A stretch of 18,263 bases of DNA from Pseudomonadota bacterium (GTDB taxonomy: Bacteria; Pseudomonadota; Gammaproteobacteria; Halothiobacillales; Halothiobacillaceae): positions 1-18,263 of the forward strand of contig JAJYPA010000115.1 of assembly GCA_021795795.1 (NCBI GenBank), read 5' to 3'. The translations under genes were made by a program, and so were the position numbers. Positions 1-5,538 of this stretch are shown piece after piece (the stretch's first letter is position 1; each line of letters starts with the position of its first letter). The notes under the pieces are model-generated. The model searched no databases and was not told the DNA's origin. It saw only the letters and a program-made list of their open reading frames with translations.

Positions 1-58
1 TCCCCAACCTGATGATCTGTGGATCAGCATACACCTTCACTCCAAAGCTGAAAACACA

Positions 59-120
59 GGATGATACTTTTTTGTCGGGGATGATACTTTTTTGTTCAGG
101 ATGAAACTATTTTGTCCGTT
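59..120. repeat. three tandem 20-bp direct repeats
   Basis: Three units start at 61, 81 and 101 with exact 20-bp spacing. The first two share ATGATACTTTTTTGT and the third reads ATGAAACTATTTTGT; each is preceded by GG. Regularly spaced, A/T-tract-containing direct repeats of this kind are typical either of transposase binding sites at the end of IS21/Tn7-like transposons or of plasmid iterons. Read on the minus strand, the sequence beginning at 134 (TGACAACGG) would give a TG-starting end, which fits the transposon reading, but neither reading is proven. Confidence 0.75.
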
Positions 121-135
121 AACACCGTTGTCATG

Positions 136-151
136 TCCCCAATTCTGGGGA
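136..151. terminator. hairpin after the stb-like operon
   Basis: TCCCC and GGGGA arms face each other immediately downstream of the minus-strand stop codon at 161-163. There is no T-run after the stem on the minus strand, so it is at best a weak or rho-assisted terminator for the minus-strand operon. Confidence 0.35.
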
Positions 152-160
152 GTATTATTG

Positions 161-967
161 CTACGGCAGATCAGGTACCCCCGTCTTGTAGTAGACACAG
201 AGCCCCCCGGCGCAGTCATGCACCGGAGTCCCGCCATTAGGTATACTCACAAGCGTCCCAGATCCGCGCAGCGGATCGCTAACCGCGATCACCCCCTGGG
301 GCATGACTTCGTGATTGAGCAGCAGATAGCCCCACAAGCCGCCTGCGCCGACCGCGCAAGCAAAGACGAAGGCCAGTACCGACATCAGTGCCGACCTGCT
401 GACTTGTGCCCAGAGATTGGCTTGAACCGCCGCTGATGCGGCCGCTTTTGCCATCTCAGCGAACTCGGCGGCGCCCTTGGTCTTATACGCATCAATGGAT
501 TGCTGAACCTCCAGAGGGATTTTCCCGACCTTAACATCAAGCTCGGTTGCCGCGGCTTTCAGTGCCACGGCACCCTTATTTGCAGCGTCGGTGATCGTGA
601 GGCGCAAGGCCTGGCCGACCTCTACACCCTGCGCACGGATGCCGTGAATCAGATTGCTCTTGATCTCGTCTCCAGCGCGTACCGCGCCAGCGTATATCTT
701 GTCAGGAATGTCCGCGACACCCGTTTGCACCGCCTGGGCGGCGGCGCCTGCTGCCACTGCACTAGAGTATGCAACTCTGGCGGTCAGGTACTGTCCCATC
801 ATCGGGTCATCATCACTCAGTTTGTAACGCTGTACCCAACGACCTAGAAGCTTATGCTCCGAATCCGGTAGAGACTGCTCTACCAGATCATAGCCTGTCA
901 CACTCTCAACCGGCGGGGTTTCCCCCGCCGCTTCTTCATTCAGCATCTCTAAGCCAAGGTCTTTCAT
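161..967 (-). CDS. single-pass membrane protein, StbC-like position
   Basis: This 268-residue protein has a long soluble N-terminal part rich in Ala (residues 60-185), one clear membrane segment at about 193-217 and a short C-terminal tail with two cysteines (C252, C257) that would be extracytoplasmic if the N-terminus is inside. It starts at an ATG whose A is shared with the TAA stop of the ParA-like gene (TAATG), with AGGAGGT upstream, so the two are translationally coupled. In plasmid R388 the gene after the ParA-like stbB is stbC, also a membrane protein needed with StbB for conjugation. The functional parallel rests on gene order and topology; I did not recognise conserved sequence. A membrane anchor or polar receptor for the ParA-type ATPase is the likely role. 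Confidence 0.75.
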   Translation of the reverse strand: MKDLGLEMLNEEAAGETPPVESVTGYDLVEQSLPDSEHKLLGRWVQRYKLSDDDPMMGQYLTARVAYSSAVAAGAAAQAVQTGVADIPDKIYAGAVRAGDEIKSNLIHGIRAQGVEVGQALRLTITDAANKGAVALKAAATELDVKVGKIPLEVQQSIDAYKTKGAAEFAEMAKAAASAAVQANLWAQVSRSALMSVLAFVFACAVGAGGLWGYLLLNHEVMPQGVIAVSDPLRGSGTLVSIPNGGTPVHDCAGGLCVYYKTGVPDLP

Positions 968-1692
968 TACTCACCTCCTTCGATCAACGGAACCACTGCA
1001 GACAACCACGACTTTTTGAGCCAGTTCTTAATGACCTGGCGATCAACGATATGCAAAGGGCTGTCAGGTCCGGCCAGCGAAGCCAAAGAACGGCCCTTGT
1101 TCCCTTTCAGCTTGCTTGCGACCCGCGAAGCCAGTTCCGGGATTTCGCCAGCCAAGCCGCCGGATTTAACCCACGCATCACGGTATTGCTTGTCGGTGAA
1201 CCATGCGAAGTCAGCGTCGTACTCAGATTCATGACGATTGACTACCGCGATTTTCCGATCCGCCATTTCGCAGATGACAGACTTTGCCGACATTTCCGCG
1301 CTGGCCTCCTCGATGCCGACCATCCATGCGACGCACACCTGAAAACCCAGATCCTGCGCGACCGGCAAGATCAATTCAGCATTGGTGTCCAACGCCTTCT
1401 TTGCGTTTGCCGGAGCGTTAATGATCACGTTTTCACACCCCTGTTTTTCAATGTGTCGGAACAATACCGCAATGCTGTTTTCCGCGTCGCGCCCCGACTT
1501 ATCCAGATCAACGTTAAATGCGGTTACGCCCTCCACACCGTCATAACGCTTCGCTACGTCACCAATTTGCACGTCGCCCTCCACAACAGCGACGGACATA
1601 CCTTTATCCAACAAATAATCGGTAGCCAGCATCGCAAAAATGCTTTTGCCGACCCCACCTTTGTCACCGTGACTGATAATCAACTTCTTCAT
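967..1692 (-). CDS. stbB: ParA/MinD-type ATPase, StbB-like
   Basis: This 241-residue protein opens with the deviant Walker A motif GDKGGVGKS (residues 9-17), including the signature Lys K11, and continues with VVEGDVQIGD (switch/Walker A') and a VIINAPANAK stretch at the Walker B position. Its length fits the short ParA-type ATPases of plasmid transfer regions (R388 StbB, VirC1 of Ti plasmids) rather than full ParA partition proteins with an N-terminal HTH. The start is supported by AAGGAG eight bases upstream. It is the middle gene of a three-gene minus-strand operon, 29 bp after the HTH gene and overlapping the membrane-protein gene by one base. In R388 this operon positions plasmid DNA and is required for conjugation. 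Positioning of the element DNA at the transfer channel is the inferred job here. Confidence 0.85.
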   Translation of the reverse strand: MKKLIISHGDKGGVGKSIFAMLATDYLLDKGMSVAVVEGDVQIGDVAKRYDGVEGVTAFNVDLDKSGRDAENSIAVLFRHIEKQGCENVIINAPANAKKALDTNAELILPVAQDLGFQVCVAWMVGIEEASAEMSAKSVICEMADRKIAVVNRHESEYDADFAWFTDKQYRDAWVKSGGLAGEIPELASRVASKLKGNKGRSLASLAGPDSPLHIVDRQVIKNWLKKSWLSAVVPLIEGGE

Positions 1693-1721
1693 GATGTTGC
1701 TCCTTCTTCAGTGAATGAAAA

Positions 1722-2051
1722 CTACTGGTTTGCAGGGTCATCAAGATCAATGACATTTGATGAGATAATCCCCGACTTTGAAACAGGATTGCTTTGCTCT
1801 TGCTCCTGTTTTGCCTGCCTAGGTTTAACCTGAGCGGGCGCAAACGGCAACGGCATTTGCCGTTCCTCTGGAACAACGATTTTCCGGGCTTTCCACGCTC
1901 TGAAAAATGTCATGTAAGATAGCCCCAAAGCATGGGCTATCTCTTTTTTAGAGAAGCCCATATCCAGCGCCTCTTGAATCGCCTTTTGACAAAGTCCAAC
2001 CCTTCCTGCTGCTGCAATGGGCATTCCGTCTATCGGTACAATGTGTGCCAT
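1722..2051 (-). CDS. small HTH DNA-binding protein, StbA-like position
   Basis: The longest frame begins at 2177, but the start is placed at the ATG at 2051: GGAGA lies just upstream, and the conserved TGTTTCC...CATATA element lies 31 bp upstream, inside the longer frame. That gives 109 residues beginning MAHIVPIDG. Residues about 32-55 (GFSKKEIAHALGLSYMTFFR) look like a helix-turn-helix; the C-terminal half is Gln/Pro-rich and probably disordered. As the first gene of an stbABC-like operon facing the presumed oriT, it corresponds in position to StbA of R388, which binds repeats upstream of its own operon and controls transcription and plasmid positioning. It is a good candidate to recognise the seven-copy element or the local inverted repeats. 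Homology to StbA itself is not established. Confidence 0.75.
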   Translation of the reverse strand: MAHIVPIDGMPIAAAGRVGLCQKAIQEALDMGFSKKEIAHALGLSYMTFFRAWKARKIVVPEERQMPLPFAPAQVKPRQAKQEQEQSNPVSKSGIISSNVIDLDDPANQ

Positions 2052-2081
2052 GTCAAATCTCCAGTTTCCCTGCTCCATATC

Positions 2082-2100
2082 TATATGCATCGCGGAAACA
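2082..2100 (-). promoter_or_regulatory. conserved transfer-operon element, copy on minus strand
   Basis: On the minus strand this reads TGTTTCCGCGATGCATATA, followed by GATATGGAG. It lies 30 bases before the ATG of the HTH gene (2051) and points into the stb-like operon. It is the only minus-strand copy and precedes the only minus-strand transfer operon, which argues that the element is orientation-dependent and promoter-like. Confidence 0.85.
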
Positions 2101-2138
2101 ACTTGTAAAACGAATGTCATGTAAAAAGCATAAGTGAT

Positions 2139-2172
2139 GGCTCTCTCGTTGTGAAGCGTATTTGAGAGAGCC
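2139..2172. repeat. 9-bp inverted repeat upstream of the stb-like operon
   Basis: GGCTCTCTC (2139-2147) and GAGAGAGCC (2164-2172) are perfect arms around a 16-base loop. It lies about 40 bp upstream of the minus-strand element copy. It could be an operator for the HTH protein or part of the oriT architecture. Confidence 0.7.
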
Positions 2173-2250
2173 GACATTGCATATATTTGACATTCTCACG
2201 CGATTCGTTTGCATGTCATATCATGCGTCATACATGATCAATACAAGAGG

Positions 2251-2294
2251 CCGCCTTTTGTATGATATGCAATTGCATAGCAAAGGAAAGGCGG
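2251..2294. repeat. nested palindrome between the divergent operons
   Basis: Outer arms CCGCCTTT (2251-2258) and AAAGGCGG (2287-2294) enclose a perfect 14-bp palindrome, TATGCAATTGCATA (2266-2279). Nearby, CATATCAT/ATGATATG words recur in both orientations (2214-2270). This is typical of an operator or accessory-protein region next to oriT. Confidence 0.7.
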
Positions 2295-2327
2295 ACCAAA
2301 AGCAAAATAAAAGCAAGGATTTGTCGC

Positions 2328-2394
2328 ACACCCGCTTCGCCGGTGTACTCCCGAAAGAACACACAATCGCACCCTGCGGGTGAATTGTGTCGCT
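2328..2394 (+). other. oriT: candidate oriT with nic site
   Basis: A small hairpin (ACACC 2328-2332 / GGTGT 2342-2346) is followed by a larger imperfect one: ACACAAT 2361-2367 pairs with ATTGTGT 2384-2390, and inside it CACCC 2370-2374 / GGGTG 2378-2382 with loop TGC. The inner hairpin is followed directly by AATTGTGT|CGC. In the MobF plasmid R388 the TrwC-binding hairpin CGCACC-GAAA-GGTGCG is followed by TATTGTCT|ATAG, with nicking after the T. The spacing and the ATTGT-T core match, so nicking between 2390 and 2391 is predicted. The position between a divergent stb-like operon and the transfer genes also matches R388. This is inferred from the pattern, not from an alignment. Confidence 0.5.
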
Positions 2395-2443
2395 TGCAGC
2401 GGGCAAAAAGCATTTCTCCCCATTCTGGCAAGAAAACGCCGCG

Positions 2444-2487
2444 CTTTTCGCGTTCCGCGAATGCACTTTTCGCTTCCCGCGAATGCG
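2444..2487. repeat. two tandem 22-bp direct repeats near oriT
   Basis: Units 2444-2465 and 2466-2487 agree at 19 of 22 positions; both contain CTTTTCGC and CCGCGAATGC. A CCCGCC/GGCGGG hairpin follows at 2510-2524. Tandem repeats beside oriT are usual binding sites for relaxosome accessory proteins. Confidence 0.7.
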
Positions 2488-2553
2488 TTTCAGGCTTTCC
2501 TTTTCTATGCCCGCCGATGGCGGGGCGAGCAAAAACGAGCGGGTTCTGTCCGC

Positions 2554-2572
2554 TGTTTCCGCGCTGCATATA
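2554..2572 (+). promoter_or_regulatory. conserved transfer-operon element, copy 1
   Basis: TGTTTCCGCGCTGCATATA, followed by ACAG. It lies 47 bp before the GTG start at 2620; a short hairpin (GAGGCAGG / CCTGtCCTC, 2579-2601, one bulged base) and an AAGGAG ribosome site lie between. With the next bases the TATAAC looks like a -10 box, but there is no -35 match at the standard spacing. Confidence 0.85.
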
Positions 2573-2619
2573 ACAGTAGAGGCAGGAATTTCCCTGTCCT
2601 CACATTAAGGAGAAGTGGA

Positions 2620-2760
2620 GTGGATAAGTTCTGGAAAAACTCAGTTATTCGCTACAACTCGGACTTGATCTATCGCGCCGAAATTCATCGCAAAGCGGGT
2701 CAGGGGGACAAGGTTGCCAACGCGATTCTGTCAACCGCAGTAGCAACACTCAAGAAGTAA
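2620..2760 (+). CDS. 46-residue hypothetical protein
   Basis: The start is a GTG with AAGGAG nine bases upstream. The product begins VDKFWKNSV, is rich in Lys/Arg and Ala, and ends VATLKK before a TAA. It has no membrane segment. It is the first gene after the presumed oriT and has its own copy of the 19-bp element, so it is a real transcription unit although very short. In R388 a small DNA-binding accessory protein (TrwA) occupies this place, but no ribbon-helix-helix pattern is evident here and no function can be given. Confidence 0.6.
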   Translation: MDKFWKNSVIRYNSDLIYRAEIHRKAGQGDKVANAILSTAVATLKK

Positions 2761-2775
2761 GCCAAGCAGCGCGGT

Positions 2776-2794
2776 TGTTTCCGCGCTGCATATA
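2776..2794 (+). promoter_or_regulatory. conserved transfer-operon element, copy 2
   Basis: TGTTTCCGCGCTGCATATA, 53 bp before the ATG at 2848. A strong 5'-UTR hairpin follows (GGAGCCGG 2800-2807 / CCGGCTCC 2814-2821), then AAAGGAA before the start. It heads the outer-membrane-protein operon. Confidence 0.85.
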
Positions 2795-2847
2795 TGTATG
2801 GAGCCGGACTTCCCCGGCTCCGCCACTGACAGAAAGGAAATCGACTC

Positions 2848-3531
2848 ATGAAAAATCGTCATATCTTCAACCGCACCTTCGCCTTTGGTATCAGCAAAAA
2901 AACCTTGGTTGCCATGGCGATCACCGCGACTTTCCCTTGCGTAGCAATGGCCGGCCCCAGTCTGGGCATTGGTTATAGCAATATCGGGCTTTCGGGCCAT
3001 TCCGGCCGTCCTGGCGTCAGCATCAGCGTGGGCAATCTCTACAGTAATAATGCCGTTGCCAGCGGGTCCGCAAGTTTCGCCCGTGGTTACTACGGAATGA
3101 ATGCGGATTTGGGAAAGATGATCCCCGCCGGGGGCGTCAGCTTTGAGCCGTATGTTTCTCTGGGCTTTCTGAATCTGAATTACAACCAGACGGTGCCGGG
3201 CGGAATCGTCACTTCGCACCCTTATCCTTTTGTCACCCAGTATAGCCAGAGTTATGTTCAGCAACCCGCCAGCATCACCGACTTCTACGGGCTTGCCGGC
3301 GCGAATATGAACATCCCGCTGGGTCAGAAAGTCGCCTTACTGTTCGGCGGCGGATATGGGCACACGTTCATGAATATGAACGGCAACGGCGGTGCTGTTT
3401 ACCAGGGTAAGGCCGAAATCGGCTTTGAAGTGGCGCGTCATGTAACTGCAAATCTGAACGTCCGTTATGTGCATGTGCCTGGCGCGTCTCTGACGAGCGA
3501 AGGCGTGGGCTTGGCGTATCACTTCTCTTAA
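2848..3531 (+). CDS. outer-membrane beta-barrel protein
   Basis: The 227-residue product has a classical signal peptide: basic n-region (residues 1-18), hydrophobic core 19-33, and a signal peptidase I site after AMA at residues 33-35. The mature part consists of Gly/Asn/Ser-rich segments with alternating hydrophobic residues, such as VSFEPYVSLGFLNLNY and AEIGFEVARHVTANLNVRY, and ends GVGLAYHFS, close to the aromatic C-terminal signature of outer-membrane barrels. It probably forms a small eight-stranded barrel of the OmpA/OmpX/OmpW type. It stands at the head of the transfer operon, right after a regulatory element. Surface exclusion, mating-pair contact or envelope adaptation are possible roles, but none is shown by the sequence. 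Confidence 0.85.
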   Translation: MKNRHIFNRTFAFGISKKTLVAMAITATFPCVAMAGPSLGIGYSNIGLSGHSGRPGVSISVGNLYSNNAVASGSASFARGYYGMNADLGKMIPAGGVSFEPYVSLGFLNLNYNQTVPGGIVTSHPYPFVTQYSQSYVQQPASITDFYGLAGANMNIPLGQKVALLFGGGYGHTFMNMNGNGGAVYQGKAEIGFEVARHVTANLNVRYVHVPGASLTSEGVGLAYHFS

Positions 3532-3551
3532 TCGAATCCATCACCAACCAC

Positions 3552-3568
3552 GGGGCCAGCCCGGCCCC
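3552..3568. repeat. GC hairpin between genes
   Basis: GGGGCC (3552-3557) and GGCCCC (3563-3568) arms with a five-base loop, then AAAGGA and an ATG at 3581. No T-run follows, so it is more likely an mRNA processing or stability hairpin than a full terminator. A near copy lies at 3653-3668. Confidence 0.65.
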
Positions 3569-3580
3569 AAAGGACTTCAA

Positions 3581-3643
3581 ATGAATCACAAACACTACCG
3601 CGTTGAGCCTGCAAATCAGCCAGCCCAACAAGCAAAACCTTAA
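3581..3643 (+). CDS. possible 20-residue peptide
   Basis: The frame ATG...TAA begins MNHKHYRVEP and has AAAGGA seven bases upstream. It fills exactly the space between two almost identical GC hairpins (3552-3568 and 3653-3668). It is Gln/Pro/Ala-rich and has no recognisable domain. It may be a genuine micro-gene, a remnant of a larger gene, or a leader peptide. The ribosome site is the only positive evidence. Confidence 0.3.
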   Translation: MNHKHYRVEPANQPAQQAKP

Positions 3644-3652
3644 TCCATAACC

Positions 3653-3668
3653 GGGGCCACCCGGCCCC
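3653..3668. repeat. GC hairpin between genes, second copy
   Basis: GGGGCC / GGCCCC with loop ACCC, directly before AGGAGG and the ATG at 3686. It repeats the 3552-3568 hairpin in the same hairpin-ribosome-site-ATG arrangement. Confidence 0.65.
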
Positions 3669-3685
3669 ATTACAGGAGGCTTCTA

Positions 3686-3901
3686 ATGATATTCACATAC
3701 ATTCCAGCCGGTCAAAAACGCCTTAGCGTCGGTGAGTGGTTTGCGCTTGAAAAGTGGCCGCACGCTTGCCCGAGCGACAGGTTTCACTTGTTTTTTGTGG
3801 TGAAGCACGGCGCTTATGAATATCGGTGCGGACCCGCTCCGCATACCGAGTCGGCGCAAGTTTCAGCGCTTATCTATCATGCGAAATCGTTTCTTAAATA
3901 A
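3686..3901 (+). CDS. 71-residue hypothetical protein
   Basis: A strong AGGAGG precedes the ATG. The product MIFTYIPAGQ... has aromatic-rich beta-like segments (RFHLFFVVKHGAYEYRCG) and no membrane span or signal peptide. It is the next gene of the operon headed by the outer-membrane protein and overlaps the beginning of the following short gene. I do not recognise the family. Confidence 0.65.
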   Translation: MIFTYIPAGQKRLSVGEWFALEKWPHACPSDRFHLFFVVKHGAYEYRCGPAPHTESAQVSALIYHAKSFLK

Positions 3902-4046
3902 TGGCGGCTATGCCTTGATTGCATGGGGCGCGGCGCTGCAAGCGTATATCGAATATCGCTTTGTGTGGCCGTGGGTGGCGCGTTGGTTAGCGCCGCACTC
4001 TTTTACTATTTATGCCGTAACCGGGCATGTAATGCACTGGAATTAA
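3879..4046 (+). CDS. small membrane-like hypothetical protein
   Basis: A 55-residue product begins MRNRFLNNGG at an ATG that overlaps the end of the preceding gene by 23 bases, so translational coupling is likely; no good ribosome site is visible. An in-frame upstream ATG at 3816 would give 76 residues but lies deep in the previous gene. Residues about 11-30 and 34-50 are hydrophobic and aromatic (ALIAWGAALQAYIEY; VWPWVARWLAPHSFTIYAV), suggesting one or two membrane segments. Function unknown. Confidence 0.45.
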   Translation: MRNRFLNNGGYALIAWGAALQAYIEYRFVWPWVARWLAPHSFTIYAVTGHVMHWN

Positions 4047-4056
4047 GGAGATTGTC

Positions 4057-4488
4057 ATGTCAGAAGTCACAGAAATGAGCAGAACACAACTCTGGAAACG
4101 CGCGCGTGAGATCATGAAAACGCACTCGATTATGGACGGTTCAGGGCATCTATATCTGAAGAACCGTGGTGAAAAAGTGTCTGAAGAACAGACGCGGGAA
4201 GTCATTGCTTTTGTGCATACGGAACTTGCACTAACGCATGGTATATCAGAAGAAAAAGCAAAAACAATCGACTCGCTCGTCTCTCAGACGCTGAAAGACA
4301 TTACCCGGCGCGGGCCTGCAGTTCCAAAGCCGCCCAAGCCGCCCAAGCCTGCAAAGCCAAAGCCACAACTTACAGCTAAAAAAGCCAATTCAAGGCAGGA
4401 AACGCGGCAAGTCGTTATTCAAGTAACGATAAAAAAGGCGCGGACGTTTCACTACCCGCGTGACTTGCCTTCCGGGGACGTGTCATGA
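4057..4488 (+). CDS. 143-residue hypothetical basic protein
   Basis: AAGGAG lies just upstream of the ATG. The N-terminal two-thirds (residues 1-85) appear helical and charged. It is followed by a Pro/Lys-rich linker (repeated PKPPKP units, about residues 90-108) and a short basic tail with a beta-like stretch (RQVVIQVTIKK). It ends with a four-base ATGA overlap with the next gene. The composition suggests a soluble, possibly nucleic-acid-binding or envelope-spanning accessory protein. The family is not recognised. Confidence 0.75.
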   Translation: MSEVTEMSRTQLWKRAREIMKTHSIMDGSGHLYLKNRGEKVSEEQTREVIAFVHTELALTHGISEEKAKTIDSLVSQTLKDITRRGPAVPKPPKPPKPAKPKPQLTAKKANSRQETRQVVIQVTIKKARTFHYPRDLPSGDVS

Positions 4489-4760
4489 GTGCTCAAATCA
4501 TTTCACACGCAAGCCCGTTCATGCCGTACAAGAAAGCCTTTCAGAGCTTCGCGGATAGCCCTGAAACGCATAACAGGGACTTAATAGCAACGATTTTGCT
4601 GGATGCTGTTGAGCAATCATTCATTGGAGATACAGAAGCGCGGCACTGGCTTAGAGGCGTTTATGCGCAATCGCTTCTGATGCTGCTAGACATATCCCCA
4701 GAAGCTGCGCTTGAGCATCTGGCTCACAAGTGGACGCGCATCGACGGGAGATTGCACTAA
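4485..4760 (+). CDS. 91-residue hypothetical protein
   Basis: It starts in an ATGA overlap with the preceding stop and ends in a TAATG overlap with the following gene, so it is firmly part of the operon. The sequence is mostly helical (DLIATILLDAVEQSF, LRGVYAQSLLMLLDI) without a signal peptide or clear transmembrane span. It sits directly before the VirB1-like gene and could be an accessory to it; no family is recognised. Confidence 0.7.
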   Translation: MSAQIISHASPFMPYKKAFQSFADSPETHNRDLIATILLDAVEQSFIGDTEARHWLRGVYAQSLLMLLDISPEAALEHLAHKWTRIDGRLH

Positions 4761-5236
4761 TGATTATGCATCATTCACCTCCCGGCATTCAATGTGCGAT
4801 CAAAGCCTTGCGGCCTGACGTGGCCGGGATTGAGTTTGCAGAGACGGGGTATCGACGCTGGATAGCTACTGATACTCGAACGCTGCAAGTCCACCGCTGG
4901 AAGACCCGGCAAGCCGCCTATGCGGGCATCACTCGTTTAATAAAAGCCGGGCACACGTTGGCCGTCGGCATTGCCCAGATCAAGTCAGACTCATTTGGCG
5001 TGTATCACGTAACCGTTTCTCATGCGCTTTCTCCATGTGGCGCGGCGCACGCGCTGAGTAACGCGCTGCAGAAAAACCTTGCATGGGCAAGCGGCGCCGG
5101 ATTCGGCCCAGGCCGGACCTTCGCGGCGGCGGCCAGTGGTTATACCAGCGGCCGACTCATACCGAAAAATCTGGAGACGGCGGCCTATGTGCAGTCGGCA
5201 CTTTATGGCCGCATGCGGTATCTACACAGGCTCTGA
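4760..5236 (+). CDS. VirB1-like lytic transglycosylase
   Basis: From the ATG that overlaps the previous stop (TAATG; GGGAG upstream) the product has 158 residues; an earlier in-frame ATG at 4730 is less likely. The pattern fits VirB1-type peptidoglycan hydrolases: IEFAETGY with E28 at the expected catalytic glutamate, LIKAGHTLAVGIAQIKS (the GH...G..QI block), ALSPCGAAHALSNAL (the PC...L block) and AAASGYTSGRL near the end. Such enzymes cut the cell wall locally so the type IV secretion channel can cross it. There is no obvious signal peptide, as in some phage- and T4SS-linked homologues exported by other means, or the real start may lie elsewhere. It is the last gene before a terminator. Confidence 0.7.
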   Translation: MIMHHSPPGIQCAIKALRPDVAGIEFAETGYRRWIATDTRTLQVHRWKTRQAAYAGITRLIKAGHTLAVGIAQIKSDSFGVYHVTVSHALSPCGAAHALSNALQKNLAWASGAGFGPGRTFAAAASGYTSGRLIPKNLETAAYVQSALYGRMRYLHRL

Positions 5237-5239
5237 ACC

Positions 5240-5262
5240 AAAAGAACGAATCCCGTTCTTTT
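5240..5262 (+). terminator. rho-independent terminator
   Basis: AAAAGAACG (5240-5248) and CGTTCTTTT (5254-5262) form a nine-base stem ending in a T-run, four bases after the VirB1-like stop. It closes the operon that began at the 2776 element. The A-rich 5' arm could make it work on both strands. Confidence 0.75.
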
Positions 5263-5271
5263 GCCCCGTCC

Positions 5272-5290
5272 TGTTTCCGCGGCGCATATA
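5272..5290 (+). promoter_or_regulatory. conserved transfer-operon element, copy 3
   Basis: TGTTTCCGCGGCGCATATA, followed by a TAGA tandem (5291-5302). It lies nine bases after the terminator and 35 bp before the ATG at 5326, at the head of the relaxase operon. Confidence 0.85.
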
Positions 5291-5325
5291 TAGATAGATA
5301 GAGACATCACATACGGGAGCCAGTC

Positions 5326-5538
5326 ATGCGGGACTTAATACACGACGATGAGCAAGCGACGATCGAGCACGCCCAGGATCACGCCTTTGATGAAACACCA
5401 GCGGGCTGTAGCGACATGATTTACTTGGATGAAAGTGCCGCTGTTGCAAGGGTTTGGCTGGGACAAAAGCCATGGCAAAAGCCCGCCGCCGCCGCTGATA
5501 CATCGCCAGCCGCCCACGATCAGGAGCGCACAAGATGA
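5326..5538 (+). CDS. 70-residue hypothetical acidic protein
   Basis: GGGAG precedes the ATG. The product is acidic (MRDLIHDDEQATIEHAQDH), then has a middle segment MIYLDESAAVARVWLG and an Ala-rich C-terminus. Its stop overlaps the relaxase start (ATGA at 5535-5538), so the relaxase is translationally coupled to it. The co-transcription suggests a relaxosome-related role, but neither ribbon-helix-helix nor HTH is visible and the family is not recognised. Confidence 0.65.
   Translation: MRDLIHDDEQATIEHAQDHAFDETPAGCSDMIYLDESAAVARVWLGQKPWQKPAAAADTSPAAHDQERTR

Noticed and set aside
2139..2172. 9-bp inverted repeat with GCGTATTTGAG as the nic site
   Set aside because: It has partial likeness to the R388 nic (GCGTATTG), but the sequence lies inside the loop and arm instead of just 3' of a hairpin; the 2361-2391 structure fits better.
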